Of a stretch of 32,834 bases of DNA, positions 1 to 6,949 are shown in pieces (positions within the stretch are counted from its first letter, which is position 1; each line of letters opens with the position of its first letter). The notes under the pieces are model-generated. The model saw nothing but the letters and a program-made list of their open reading frames with translations. It did no database searches and was not told the origin of the DNA. The DNA is from Pseudomonadota bacterium (GTDB lineage: Bacteria; Bdellovibrionota_B; Oligoflexia; Oligoflexales; RGVZ01). The position numbers and the translations under genes were made by a program. The stretch covers positions 1-32,834 of the forward strand of contig JAPLFV010000324.1 of assembly GCA_026390495.1 (NCBI GenBank), given 5' to 3'.

Positions 1-1
1 T

Positions 2-67
2 ATTAAATTGCTCGGCAATATCTGCCTTCCCTTTAATACCATTCGGGAAAAGGTCCTCAGGGGATAA
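2..67 (+). CDS. C-terminal end of an unidentified gene entering from the left edge
   Basis: The frame from base 2 is open to a TAA at 65-67 and encodes about 21 residues ending in FNTIREKVLRG. The stop lies two bases before the ATG of the next gene, which has a Shine-Dalgarno-like AGGGGA at 59-64 inside this reading frame. That tight packing is what one expects of two genes in one operon. The fragment is too short to assign to a family, and another frame is also open across the edge, so the call rests on the stop-to-start spacing only. Confidence 0.4.
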   Translation: MKLLGNICLPFNTIREKVLRG

Positions 68-69
68 GA

Positions 70-744
70 ATGCAACCTATACTTCCTATGAATATGTTTA
101 CGAATATTCAATCAAATTGGCTTGGGAACAAATTTGATTCGTCAAATGTATTTTCTTACCTAGGCAAACCGCTTGAAGCTTTTCTCAATGATTTGCTTAC
201 CGACCTTGGCGTAGTAGATTCTCCGGTCATTCATGGGAATGTTCACCCATCAACATTTATTAACGGTCGCGTTTTTATCGCAGAAGGCGCCAAAGTCGAG
301 CCCACTGCCTTTATTGAAGGGCCATGCATCATTGGTCCTGGAAGCGAGATTAGACACGGCGCATATATTCGCGGCTGTGTCTTTGTTGGCGCCAATGCGG
401 TCGTCGGTCATACAACAGAAGTCAAAGGCAGCATTTTCCTCGATAAAGCGAAAGCCGGTCACTTTGCCTATGTTGGTGACTCGATATTGGGTCAAAATGT
501 GAATCTTGGAGCGGGAACTAAATTAGCAAACCTAAAATTGAAGAATAATGAAGTATTTTTCTTAGATCCGGTGACAAATAAAAAAGTTGGATCGGGTCTT
601 CGAAAGTTTAGTGCCGTCTTGGGAGACAACGCTCAAACAGGTTGCAATTCCGTTTTGTCACCAGGAACCCTCCTTTTTCCAGGCACTATGGTTATGTCCT
701 GTGTACATTATCGTGGAACCTTGAAAGAAGGCATGGCCAAGTAG
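70..744 (+). CDS. Left-handed beta-helix (hexapeptide repeat) protein, possible acyl/nucleotidyl transferase relative
   Basis: A 224-residue protein. From about residue 55 to 205 it shows loosely repeated hexapeptides with small or aliphatic residues at fixed intervals (for example VHPSTFINGRVFIAEGAKVE and IIGPGSEIRHGAYIRGCVFV), the signature of a left-handed parallel beta-helix. The spacing resembles the C-terminal acetyltransferase half of GlmU and related sugar-phosphate enzymes, but no nucleotidyltransferase domain precedes it: only about 50 residues of unassigned N-terminus are present. Substrate and partners cannot be read from the sequence. The ATG at 70 is chosen because AGGGGA at 59-64 lies five bases upstream and a stop at 34-36 limits the frame. 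An ATG at 88 is an alternative. It probably shares a transcript with the gene ending at 67. Confidence 0.75.
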   Translation: MQPILPMNMFTNIQSNWLGNKFDSSNVFSYLGKPLEAFLNDLLTDLGVVDSPVIHGNVHPSTFINGRVFIAEGAKVEPTAFIEGPCIIGPGSEIRHGAYIRGCVFVGANAVVGHTTEVKGSIFLDKAKAGHFAYVGDSILGQNVNLGAGTKLANLKLKNNEVFFLDPVTNKKVGSGLRKFSAVLGDNAQTGCNSVLSPGTLLFPGTMVMSCVHYRGTLKEGMAK

Positions 745-776
745 AACATTTTTTTTGGCCACTTGGTCAATCCTTC

Positions 777-805
777 TTGCCAATTTCCAAAAAATTCTTT
801 ACGAT
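777..805 (+). promoter_or_regulatory. Candidate sigma70 promoter of the subtilase gene
   Basis: TTGCCA at 777-782 and TACGAT at 800-805 are separated by 17 bases, matching the -35 and -10 consensus at five and four of six positions. Transcription would start near 812, leaving a leader of roughly 105 bases before the ATG at 919. Confidence 0.45.
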
Positions 806-851
806 TTCCTCAATACTAAGAATTAATGTTTTTATCTTAAATGTCTTGTGA

Positions 852-897
852 CGCACCACGGTCGGTGCGAAACATATTTCGGCGTGTTTCAGCACGC
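852..897 (+). promoter_or_regulatory. Two stem-loops in the subtilase 5' leader
   Basis: CGCACC at 852-857 pairs with GGTGCG at 864-869 around a six-base loop, and GCGTG at 882-886 pairs with CACGC at 893-897 around a six-base loop. Both precede the ribosome binding site at 908. They are small but perfect and could affect mRNA stability or translation. No known riboswitch family is recognised. Confidence 0.4.
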
Positions 898-907
898 TCA
901 CAGAAGC

Positions 908-914
908 AAGGAGG
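908..914 (+). promoter_or_regulatory. Ribosome binding site that sets the subtilase start
   Basis: AAGGAGG at 908-914 lies four bases before the ATG at 919. The frame is open further upstream to an ATG at 841, but that codon has no comparable site and lies inside the structured leader. Confidence 0.75.
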
Positions 915-918
915 CTTT

Positions 919-2550
919 ATGAGGACGAAGGCGTTTCAGAGTCTAGGGATTAAAGTTGGGTACCTGAATCGAATCCTAACTGCGGGGATTTTGACGACCT
1001 CCGTTGCTGGGTCGGCTTTTGGAGCCAGCTATATCGTCAAGGTTAAAGAGAATCGTGGAAATTTTCAGGCATTTGCCTCCCAGAAGTCACTTGCCGGCGG
1101 AAGCATTGTAGATCAGCATGAGAACGGCAACATTGTTCTCGTAAATTTTGATCACAAATCAATAGCCGATGAAGCGGCAACCCTTGCAAGTCTTTATGCA
1201 AATCCAGATGTCGAGTATGTCGTAGAAAACAGAAAAGTACACGCATTGGCGATGCCCAACGATCCAGACACATCAAAACAATGGTCATTGGCGAAAGTCA
1301 AAGCATCAGAAGCATGGTCAAAAGGCGTGGGCAGCCGCAGCGTCGTAGTTGCAGTTATTGACACCGGCGTGGACTATAAACACCCGGACATTGCTGCTAA
1401 TATTTGGACCAACAGCAAAGAAATCGCTGGCAACGGCGTCGATGACGATAAAAATGGCTATGTTGATGACGTCAATGGTTTTGACTTTAACAAAAATGAT
1501 GCTGACCCAATGGATGAAGTTGGCACACAAAATCCAGGTCACGGTACACATTGCGCAGGAATCATGGGTGCAGTTGGTAACAACGGCACTGGTATTTCTG
1601 GAATGTCCCAACAGTTATCAATCATGCCAGTCAGGTTCCTAGGCGCTGACGGATCGGGCGATCTGATGGGTGCAGTTAAGTCAATTGATTATGCTACAAA
1701 TAACGGTGCCCGCGTTATCAGTGCAAGTTGGGGTGGCCCAATGTCTGCGTCGCAGGTGCAGCCTATTACTGAAGCGATCAGCAGAGCTAATGATAAAGGT
1801 GTTATGTTTATTGCTGCTGCCGCGAATGACGGCAAAAACAATGACGTCACTGAAATGTACCCAGCAAACACTCCTTTGCCAAATGTCATCACTGTGGCTG
1901 CGTCAACCACAACAGATACCAAAGCTTCGTTCTCCAATTTTGGATTGGCAAAAGTTCACGTAGCTGCGCCAGGAGTTGACATCTGGAGCACTATCCCAAG
2001 TAACCAGTATCGAAATCTTTCAGGTACTTCTATGGCGACTCCTTTAGTGTCTGGACTTGTTGGTCTGATGCTATCTCATGACTCAACATTGACTGGCCCC
2101 CAAACTAAGGCACTTCTCCAAGCCTCGGGCACCAAAGTAGCTATTGAAACTGCTTGCGAGTGCCGAGTTGACGCTGAATCAGTGGTCAATCGAGTCCTTG
2201 ATAGAGGACTAACACTTGTTCCTCAGGCCATCACGATCAATCCTAACCAGACTCAGCAATTTTCAGCCTTTGGCGGTAGTGGCGGATATAAATTTGCAAG
2301 TTCAGCTGATTCTATTGCTACAATCGACGACAACGGTCTTTTGACAGCAAAAGCAACTGGAGAGCTTGAAGTTACAGTTACTGATTCTAAAGGCGCAAAT
2401 AATACGTCTCTAAGACTCAGAGTTGTTGAAGCAGGAAGCGGCGGCGGCGGCGGCGGCGGCGGTGGAGGCACACCAACTGAATGTCCTTTGGACCCACAAA
2501 TGTGCGAAGCAATTTGTCAGATTATGCCAACATTGCCTTGGTGTAATTAA
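919..2550 (+). CDS. Secreted subtilisin-like serine protease (S8) with bacterial Ig-like domain and Cys-bearing tail
   Basis: A 543-residue extracellular or cell-surface endopeptidase. Residues 1-36 form a signal peptide (hydrophobic stretch, then GSAFGA). Residues 37-110 look like an I9 inhibitor propeptide. The S8 catalytic domain spans about 118-430: Asp148 in AVIDTGVDYKHPDI, His208 in GHGTHCAGIMG, oxyanion Asn303 in AAANDG and Ser371 in GTSMATPLVSG, so the triad is intact. Residues about 432-504 resemble a BIG2/Ig-like domain (ITINPNQTQQFSA, then DDNGLLTAKATGE). Ten glycines (508-517) lead to a 26-residue tail with four cysteines (522, 529, 533 and 542). The gene stands alone, with its own promoter, leader and terminator. 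The tail has no function I recognise; it could be a disulphide cap or sorting signal. The protease assignment is firm. Confidence 0.93.
   Translation: MRTKAFQSLGIKVGYLNRILTAGILTTSVAGSAFGASYIVKVKENRGNFQAFASQKSLAGGSIVDQHENGNIVLVNFDHKSIADEAATLASLYANPDVEYVVENRKVHALAMPNDPDTSKQWSLAKVKASEAWSKGVGSRSVVVAVIDTGVDYKHPDIAANIWTNSKEIAGNGVDDDKNGYVDDVNGFDFNKNDADPMDEVGTQNPGHGTHCAGIMGAVGNNGTGISGMSQQLSIMPVRFLGADGSGDLMGAVKSIDYATNNGARVISASWGGPMSASQVQPITEAISRANDKGVMFIAAAANDGKNNDVTEMYPANTPLPNVITVAASTTTDTKASFSNFGLAKVHVAAPGVDIWSTIPSNQYRNLSGTSMATPLVSGLVGLMLSHDSTLTGPQTKALLQASGTKVAIETACECRVDAESVVNRVLDRGLTLVPQAITINPNQTQQFSAFGGSGGYKFASSADSIATIDDNGLLTAKATGELEVTVTDSKGANNTSLRLRVVEAGSGGGGGGGGGGTPTECPLDPQMCEAICQIMPTLPWCN
2440..2469 (+). 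repeat. GGC trinucleotide repeat encoding a polyglycine linker
   Basis: Seven consecutive GGC codons (2440-2460) are followed by GGT, GGA and GGC, giving ten glycines between the Ig-like domain and the C-terminal tail of the protease. A run of identical codons can change length by slippage in multiples of three without breaking the frame. Confidence 0.85.
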
Positions 2551-2601
2551 TTCCCAACAGGGAAAAATTCGCAATTGAATGAAAATCTTCCGAATTTTGC
2601 C

Positions 2602-2637
2602 AGGCATCCATTCACGTGAATGGATGCCTTTTTTTTA
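2602..2637 (+). terminator. Intrinsic terminator after the subtilase gene
   Basis: Bases 2602-2629 are a perfect 28-base palindrome (arms AGGCATCCATTCAC and its complement), and the second arm runs into eight T residues. The stem and U-tract are typical of Rho-independent termination on the plus strand, 52 bases after the stop codon. Confidence 0.9.
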
Positions 2638-2667
2638 TTTCAAATAACTTTAACAACTTGAGTTGAA

Positions 2668-2696
2668 TTGAATCGCTGGTTGCGTAAAACTATAAA
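2668..2696 (+). promoter_or_regulatory. Candidate sigma70 promoter for the DUF1993 / pseudouridine synthase pair
   Basis: TTGAAT at 2668-2673 and TATAAA at 2691-2696 are 17 bases apart, with four and five of six consensus matches. The site lies between the preceding terminator and the ATG at 2778. Confidence 0.5.
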
Positions 2697-2777
2697 TAAT
2701 GGTCGAATCAAATCGAGTTTCACTGATTCAATTGGCGACCTCAATCCCATTCATTATTTATAAGGAAACGGTGCAAT

Positions 2778-3284
2778 ATGCTTTACGAAATTACCCTACC
2801 TCAATTCAAAAAAACGCTTTTGAATCTTTCAAAAATATTAGACAAAGCAAATGCCCATGCACAGGTCAAAAAATTTGACTTTACAGTACTTCTCAATGCC
2901 AGACTTGCGCCAGACCAGTTTCCCCTAGTTCGCCAAATTCAAATCGCTTGTGACACCGCTAAACTAGGTGCAGCGCGTCTCTCGGGTAAAGATGCACCAA
3001 CTCATGATGATCAAGAGAAAACTTTTGAAGACGTTCAAAAAAGAATCAAAGAAACTATTAACTATCTAGAAACAATATCCGCCAAGGATTTTGCGCAAAG
3101 TGAAACGAAAAGAATCACCCAACCTCGCTGGGAAGGAAAATATCTAACCGGGTTCGATTACGTCAATGAACATGTCCTTCCTAATCTTTACTTTCATGTC
3201 ACGACGGCTTATTCGATACTTCGGCACAACGGCGTTGATATTGGTAAAAAAGATTATTTGGGTGAGTTACCTTTTAAAAACTGA
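2778..3284 (+). CDS. DUF1993 family protein (DinB-like helical fold)
   Basis: A 168-residue soluble protein without signal peptide or membrane segment. It has the features of DUF1993: an N-terminal helix MLYEITLPQFKKTLLNLSKIL, a central segment ending in PLVRQIQIACDTAKLGAARL, and the characteristic ending FHVTTAYSILRHNGVDIGKKDYLG. The family is thought to adopt a DinB/YfiT-like four-helix bundle, and its biochemical role is unknown. The length is normal for the family. The start is the ATG at 2778, preceded by AAGGAAA at 2762-2768. The pseudouridine synthase gene follows after 15 bases, so the two are probably co-transcribed, although nothing ties their functions together. Confidence 0.85.
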   Translation: MLYEITLPQFKKTLLNLSKILDKANAHAQVKKFDFTVLLNARLAPDQFPLVRQIQIACDTAKLGAARLSGKDAPTHDDQEKTFEDVQKRIKETINYLETISAKDFAQSETKRITQPRWEGKYLTGFDYVNEHVLPNLYFHVTTAYSILRHNGVDIGKKDYLGELPFKN

Positions 3285-3299
3285 AACTGTGGTCTCTTC

Positions 3300-4226
3300 G
3301 TGGCAATCAAGAAAATAGATTACATCGTTACTGATGAGTACGAAGGCAAACGAATCGACTCAGCGGTCGTTATGCTTAGTGAAAAATCTAGGTCCATTGT
3401 CAGAGGCATGTTTGACAATGACTGTGTCTCTATAGACGGTTCCATTTGCAATGACTCCGGAGTCATTCTCCAAAAGGACTCAACAGTTTCTCTGAGATTC
3501 GATCCAGAAACAAAATATAAAGAAAAGAAGCTTAAAAGCACTTCAAAATCCTTTAAGCTTATTTTTCAAGATAGAGATATCGTTGTCATCGATAAAATGC
3601 CTGGGTTCTTGTCATCTCCATCCAATGGCTATGAAAAGAACACGATATTAGACGCAGTATCGCATTTCATCAACGCCGGGCAAAAACGAGCATCACCAGC
3701 TTTACTCATTCATAGATTAGACCGCCAAACTTCTGGTGTTTTAATTTTTGCAAAAAACTCAAAAGCAGCTGAAAGAATTAAAAGTCAGTTTGAAGACAGG
3801 AAACCACAACGAAAATACATGGCCATTGTTGCAGGCCATTTAAAGCAACAAAAAGGGACCGTTCAATCTCATTTACTAACTGATAAAAATCTCAATCAGG
3901 TCTCCGTCGAAGCAGGGCAAGGAGGCAAAATTGCCATTACCCATTTCACAACCATAGCGGTTGGACCTGGCTACACGGTCTTGGAAGTGACACTAGAGAC
4001 TGGACGGCGCAATCAAATCAGAGTGCATATGAGTGATTTGGGACATCCAGTCCTAGGAGATGATCGTTACAGTCCTGACATTGCAAAATCAAAACTTTGG
4101 CCTTTCAAAAGACTAGCTCTTCATGCAGCCACGTTATCTATTAAACATCCAGAATCAGGCGAAATTATGAATTTTTCGTCACCGTTGCCAACAGAGTTTT
4201 TGCCTTTTATTAAACAAAAATTGTAA
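3300..4226 (+). CDS. RluC/RluD-family RNA pseudouridine synthase
   Basis: A 308-residue enzyme that isomerises specific uridines in RNA, most likely 23S rRNA. Residues about 15-75 resemble an S4 RNA-binding domain (EGKRIDSAVVML, then DCVSIDGSICNDSG). The catalytic domain carries the RluA-family motif HRLDRQTSGVLIF with the catalytic Asp141, then RKYMAIVAGH at 171-180 and GRRNQIRVHMSDLGHPVLGD at 235-254. All core motifs are intact. The exact target (RluC, RluD or another subfamily) cannot be assigned from sequence alone. The start is a GTG at 3300: the frame is closed by the preceding gene's stop at 3282-3284, and no ATG occurs before codon 25. The Shine-Dalgarno site is weak, which would fit translational coupling to the gene 15 bases upstream. 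Confidence 0.88.
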   Translation: MAIKKIDYIVTDEYEGKRIDSAVVMLSEKSRSIVRGMFDNDCVSIDGSICNDSGVILQKDSTVSLRFDPETKYKEKKLKSTSKSFKLIFQDRDIVVIDKMPGFLSSPSNGYEKNTILDAVSHFINAGQKRASPALLIHRLDRQTSGVLIFAKNSKAAERIKSQFEDRKPQRKYMAIVAGHLKQQKGTVQSHLLTDKNLNQVSVEAGQGGKIAITHFTTIAVGPGYTVLEVTLETGRRNQIRVHMSDLGHPVLGDDRYSPDIAKSKLWPFKRLALHAATLSIKHPESGEIMNFSSPLPTEFLPFIKQKL

Positions 4227-4257
4227 TCATTCAGCGATAGAAACTGCGTTTCAAACA

Positions 4258-4291
4258 TTTTGATTTGCTAGCAAAATTTGCAGAATCAAAA
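4258..4291. other. A/T-rich inverted repeat between convergent genes
   Basis: TTTTGATT at 4258-4265 and AATCAAAA at 4284-4291 are perfect 8-base complements around an 18-base loop that includes the palindrome TGCTAGCA. It sits between the pseudouridine synthase and the convergent carbonic anhydrase gene and could serve as a weak bidirectional terminator, although no GC-rich stem is present. Confidence 0.3.
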
Positions 4292-4333
4292 GTAGGCTCA
4301 AGGAGGCCCCAAACGGTGCCCCCATTCGATATC

Positions 4334-4981
4334 TTACAACGCAAAGCGGTTTGGGTCCTTTGCATGGTCAGCACTAACTTCTACGGAAGGAACAAACCTT
4401 TTATTTTTTCCATCGTAAATTTTTACCATCCCAGCCTCAAAATTATAGACCCATCCATATAAGTGGATGCGGCCCGCTCTTAAACCAGCTGACACCGACG
4501 GATGCGTCCTCAAATTATCGGCTTGAACTAAAATATTGTCTTCAACAACATCATTTAATGTAAAGTCACCATTTTTTTGATCTAGCCTTCGCTTCGTCGC
4601 GTGGGCGTGGCCAATCCATTTCTTGACACAAGGCAATGGATCCAAGTTAACTTTACCTGCAACTGCGGCCATGGCACCGCAATGGGAATGCCCACAGATG
4701 ACAACATTCGTTACGCCTAATCCTTCGATGGCAAACTCAATCGCAGCCTCTTCTCCTCCACCTGATGCGCCGTATGGTGGTACAATATTCCCAGCATTTC
4801 GAACCACAAAGAGTTCGCCCGGTTTTGTTTGCGTCAGCAGATTCGGGTCAATGCGTGAGTCCGAGCAAGTAATCATCAGCGTGTGCGGTTTTTGACCTTG
4901 TGAAAGGGTTTCAAACATCTCTTGATGCTCGGGAAAAACATTTGCTGAAAACTCTCGTAACCCAGGTAATAAATTCTTCAT
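4334..4981 (-). CDS. Beta-class carbonic anhydrase
   Basis: A 215-residue zinc enzyme interconverting CO2 and bicarbonate in the cytoplasm. The zinc and catalytic residues are visible: Cys39, Asp41 and Arg43 in ITCSDSRIDPN, and His98 and Cys101 in CGHSHCGAM. GELFVVRNAGNIVPPYGASG (55-74) and GEEAAIEFAIEGLGV (76-90) are further family hallmarks, and the length is typical. No signal peptide is present, so it most likely supplies bicarbonate for carboxylation reactions such as fatty acid synthesis. The start is the ATG at 4981, preceded by AAGGAGA seven bases away. It is divergent from rlmN across a 316-base region that carries a nested dyad. No sulphate transporter or other linked gene suggests a specialised role. 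Confidence 0.95.
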   Translation of the reverse strand: MKNLLPGLREFSANVFPEHQEMFETLSQGQKPHTLMITCSDSRIDPNLLTQTKPGELFVVRNAGNIVPPYGASGGGEEAAIEFAIEGLGVTNVVICGHSHCGAMAAVAGKVNLDPLPCVKKWIGHAHATKRRLDQKNGDFTLNDVVEDNILVQADNLRTHPSVSAGLRAGRIHLYGWVYNFEAGMVKIYDGKNKRFVPSVEVSADHAKDPNRFAL

Positions 4982-5297
4982 GGTTCGTCTCCTTATAATT
5001 TTTCATCTAAACACTTGTTGTTCTTAATGTCCGATTCTCGGTCATTTCGACGTATTCTAAAAATAGATATTAGCGACGCTATAATTCTCTTAAATAGAAT
5101 AAGCTTTGCGGCTGATGCGTTAGAAACAATTCCATCAAAAACTTAATAAAATTATTTACTTAACCTTCGTATACCAACCCTAGGCAGCCAAAGTTGGAAA
5201 GCAAACTTACCAAAAAAGGCACTATCTTAAATTATCTATAGAAAAATTAATAAAGTTTATATAGAACTCAGACAATATTTTAAGAAAGTATTAGATT
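4982..5297. other. Divergent intergenic region between carbonic anhydrase and rlmN
   Basis: 316 AT-rich bases without a credible gene. It should contain promoters for both flanking genes, but I find no convincing -35/-10 pair. The main structure is a nested dyad at 5054-5100. The rest shows only A/T runs. Confidence 0.6.
5054..5100. promoter_or_regulatory. Nested inverted repeats, candidate operator
   Basis: ATTCTA at 5054-5059 and TAGAAT at 5095-5100 flank the near-central palindrome TAGCGACGCTA at 5071-5081. The two dyad axes fall within one base of each other. The position between divergent genes suits a regulator binding site. No known operator consensus is recognised. Confidence 0.35.
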
Positions 5298-6440
5298 ATG
5301 ACGACCTCATTGCAACAAAACAGTAACTCAGACACCTCCACAAAGCCGCTTCTTAAGCCTGGCTTTCTTTCTCTGAGCAGACACGAATGGGCAGATCTGT
5401 CGATCAGCTTGGGTATTCCAGCCTATCGAGGTTCTCAGATTGCCGATTGGATTTTTAAAAAGTTTGCGACCTCTGTTGACGCTATGACGAACCTGAATAG
5501 GGATTTGAAACAACATTTGTCAGATCATCTTGATTGGAAGATTCCAGAATGTGTCAGCGAACTGCAGTCTGACGATGGTTCTACAAAGTTATTATTGAAG
5601 ACCGCTGCGGGGCAATTTATTGAATCCGTTATTTTGCGATATGAAAACCGAGTGACTCTGTGCGTCTCAAGCCAAGTCGGCTGCAAGATGGCCTGCAGTT
5701 TTTGTCAGACCGGCAAACTTGGTTTTTTTCGCAATCTTTCAACTCATGAGATTTTAGCGCAATTTGTTTTCGCACAACGAATATTGAATGCCGAAGGACG
5801 AAGGCTCAGCCACGTTGTATTTATGGGCATGGGCGAACCTTTGGACAATTATGCTAACGTCGTTAAATCGGTCAAAATACTGACTTCGCCTGATGGATAC
5901 GGCCTCTCAAATCGTCACGTCACTATCTCAACTTCCGGTGTTGTTCCAAAAATAGCGGAACTAGCTAACGATGTAAAATGTGCATTGGCAATTTCATTGC
6001 ACGCCTCGCGTAATGATTTAAGGGATGAATTGATGCCGATTAATAGGAAGTGGCCCCTTGAACAGCTCAAGGACAGTTTGATTCAATATCAGCAAACAAC
6101 GGGGCAAAAAATCACATTAGAATATATTTTAATTAAAGACAAAACGTCTGGAATTCGAGAAGCCAAAGAATTGGTAAAATTCATTCATGGTCTTCAAGCC
6201 AAGGTCAACTTAATCCCATTTAATAGCCATCCAGGACTTCCATATGATCGGCCATCTGCCGACGAAATCAGAGCCTTTCAAGAATATTTGGCAGAGCGAA
6301 GTATTGCCTCGCCAGTCAGATATAGTAAGGGCTTAGATGTTAGTGCTGCTTGTGGTCAGTTAGCTGCTAAAACAATTCACAGCGTGGATGCAGCACCCGA
6401 GCGTAAGCGAGTTATAGGAATTGAGCCGAGTCTAACCTAA
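5298..6440 (+). CDS. rlmN: Dual-specificity rRNA/tRNA adenine-C2 methyltransferase RlmN
   Basis: A 380-residue radical SAM enzyme that methylates C2 of A2503 in 23S rRNA and, in characterised homologues, A37 of some tRNAs. The radical SAM cluster is Cys129-x3-Cys133-x2-Cys136 in VGCKMACSFCQTGKLGF. The two extra conserved cysteines are in place: Cys122 (LCVSSQVGC), seven residues before the first cluster cysteine as in the E. coli enzyme, and Cys352 in DVSAACGQL, the methyl-carrying cysteine. MGMGEPLDNYANV (177-189) and HVTISTSGVVPKI (207-219) are further family motifs. The N-terminal accessory domain is at about 25-100. The start at 5298 has only a weak AAGAAAG site. The Cys352 tail distinguishes it from a generic radical SAM protein, and the Cfr alternative is less likely given the overall similarity to RlmN. 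Confidence 0.94.
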   Translation: MTTSLQQNSNSDTSTKPLLKPGFLSLSRHEWADLSISLGIPAYRGSQIADWIFKKFATSVDAMTNLNRDLKQHLSDHLDWKIPECVSELQSDDGSTKLLLKTAAGQFIESVILRYENRVTLCVSSQVGCKMACSFCQTGKLGFFRNLSTHEILAQFVFAQRILNAEGRRLSHVVFMGMGEPLDNYANVVKSVKILTSPDGYGLSNRHVTISTSGVVPKIAELANDVKCALAISLHASRNDLRDELMPINRKWPLEQLKDSLIQYQQTTGQKITLEYILIKDKTSGIREAKELVKFIHGLQAKVNLIPFNSHPGLPYDRPSADEIRAFQEYLAERSIASPVRYSKGLDVSAACGQLAAKTIHSVDAAPERKRVIGIEPSLT

Positions 6441-6458
6441 AATATGTGATAGGATCCG

Positions 6459-6487
6459 AAGGTTCTATATTGTATTGTATAGACCTT
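6459..6487 (+). other. Stem-loop between rlmN and the PilZ-like gene
   Basis: AAGGT (6459-6463) and CTATA (6465-6469), separated by one bulged T, pair with TATAG (6478-6482) and ACCTT (6483-6487) around an eight-base loop. No T-run follows, so it is not a standard terminator. It may be a processing or attenuating structure in a 71-base gap. Confidence 0.4.
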
Positions 6488-6511
6488 AGAGCCAGTTAGG
6501 ACGCAATTACC

Positions 6512-6949
6512 ATGACACAATCTTGGCTATTCATACCACATGATAATCAAAATAGAAAATTTCGGGCGCCCCGACTGGCCTGCCCTGGCAAAGTGCAATT
6601 AGTTTTTTCATTAGATTCAATATCCATCACTTGGCCTCTAACGTTAGTTAACGTTTCAACGACCGGATTTCTGGCCTGTCTAGAACCACAACCCGGACAA
6701 CCTCCTACAGAGGTAAAATCCAACGCAGAAGACCTATTAAAAATATTGGACGCGGAATCTAGTTTTGAGGCCGTATTGTTTGATATAAAATCTCTCTATT
6801 CACCTAGTCAAATGATTGTAGAGTGGATTAGGGCTGAGTGGTTGCAAGAGAATCTGTACCTTGCCTTTTCAATTAAAGAATCGGACGATATATATCTTAA
6901 CTTTGCAAAAAACATTTCGACGAGCGCCCTTCATGAATCAGGAAACTAA
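6512..6949 (+). CDS. PilZ-like domain protein, putative c-di-GMP binder
   Basis: A 145-residue soluble protein. The N-terminal RKFRAPR (residues 15-21), followed about 25 residues later by NVSTTG (47-52), fits the two-part PilZ signature of an arginine-rich switch followed by D/N-x-S-x-x-G. Intervening strands such as KVQLVFSLDSISITWPLTLV suit the PilZ beta-barrel. The Arg motif is not a textbook RxxxR, so c-di-GMP binding is plausible but not certain. A start ATG at 6512 follows AGGA at about eleven bases. Its last 17 bases overlap the chosen start of the downstream panP, suggesting translational coupling. No enzymatic domain or membrane segment is present. Confidence 0.6.
   Translation: MTQSWLFIPHDNQNRKFRAPRLACPGKVQLVFSLDSISITWPLTLVNVSTTGFLACLEPQPGQPPTEVKSNAEDLLKILDAESSFEAVLFDIKSLYSPSQMIVEWIRAEWLQENLYLAFSIKESDDIYLNFAKNISTSALHESGN

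Noticed and set aside
735-776. Inverted repeat after the hexapeptide protein gene as a terminator
   Set aside because: GGCCAAGT and ACTTGGTC pair imperfectly, the T-run is in the loop and none follows the stem.
2253-2471. Minus-strand frame with a polyproline run opposite the subtilase
   Set aside because: The polyproline is only the complement of the GGC repeat, and the frame lies within a well-supported gene on the other strand.
4982-5297. c-di-GMP (GEMM) or other known riboswitch in the long intergenic regions
   Set aside because: I looked for conserved cores in this and the other long spacers (18093-18467, 19170-19663) and found none.
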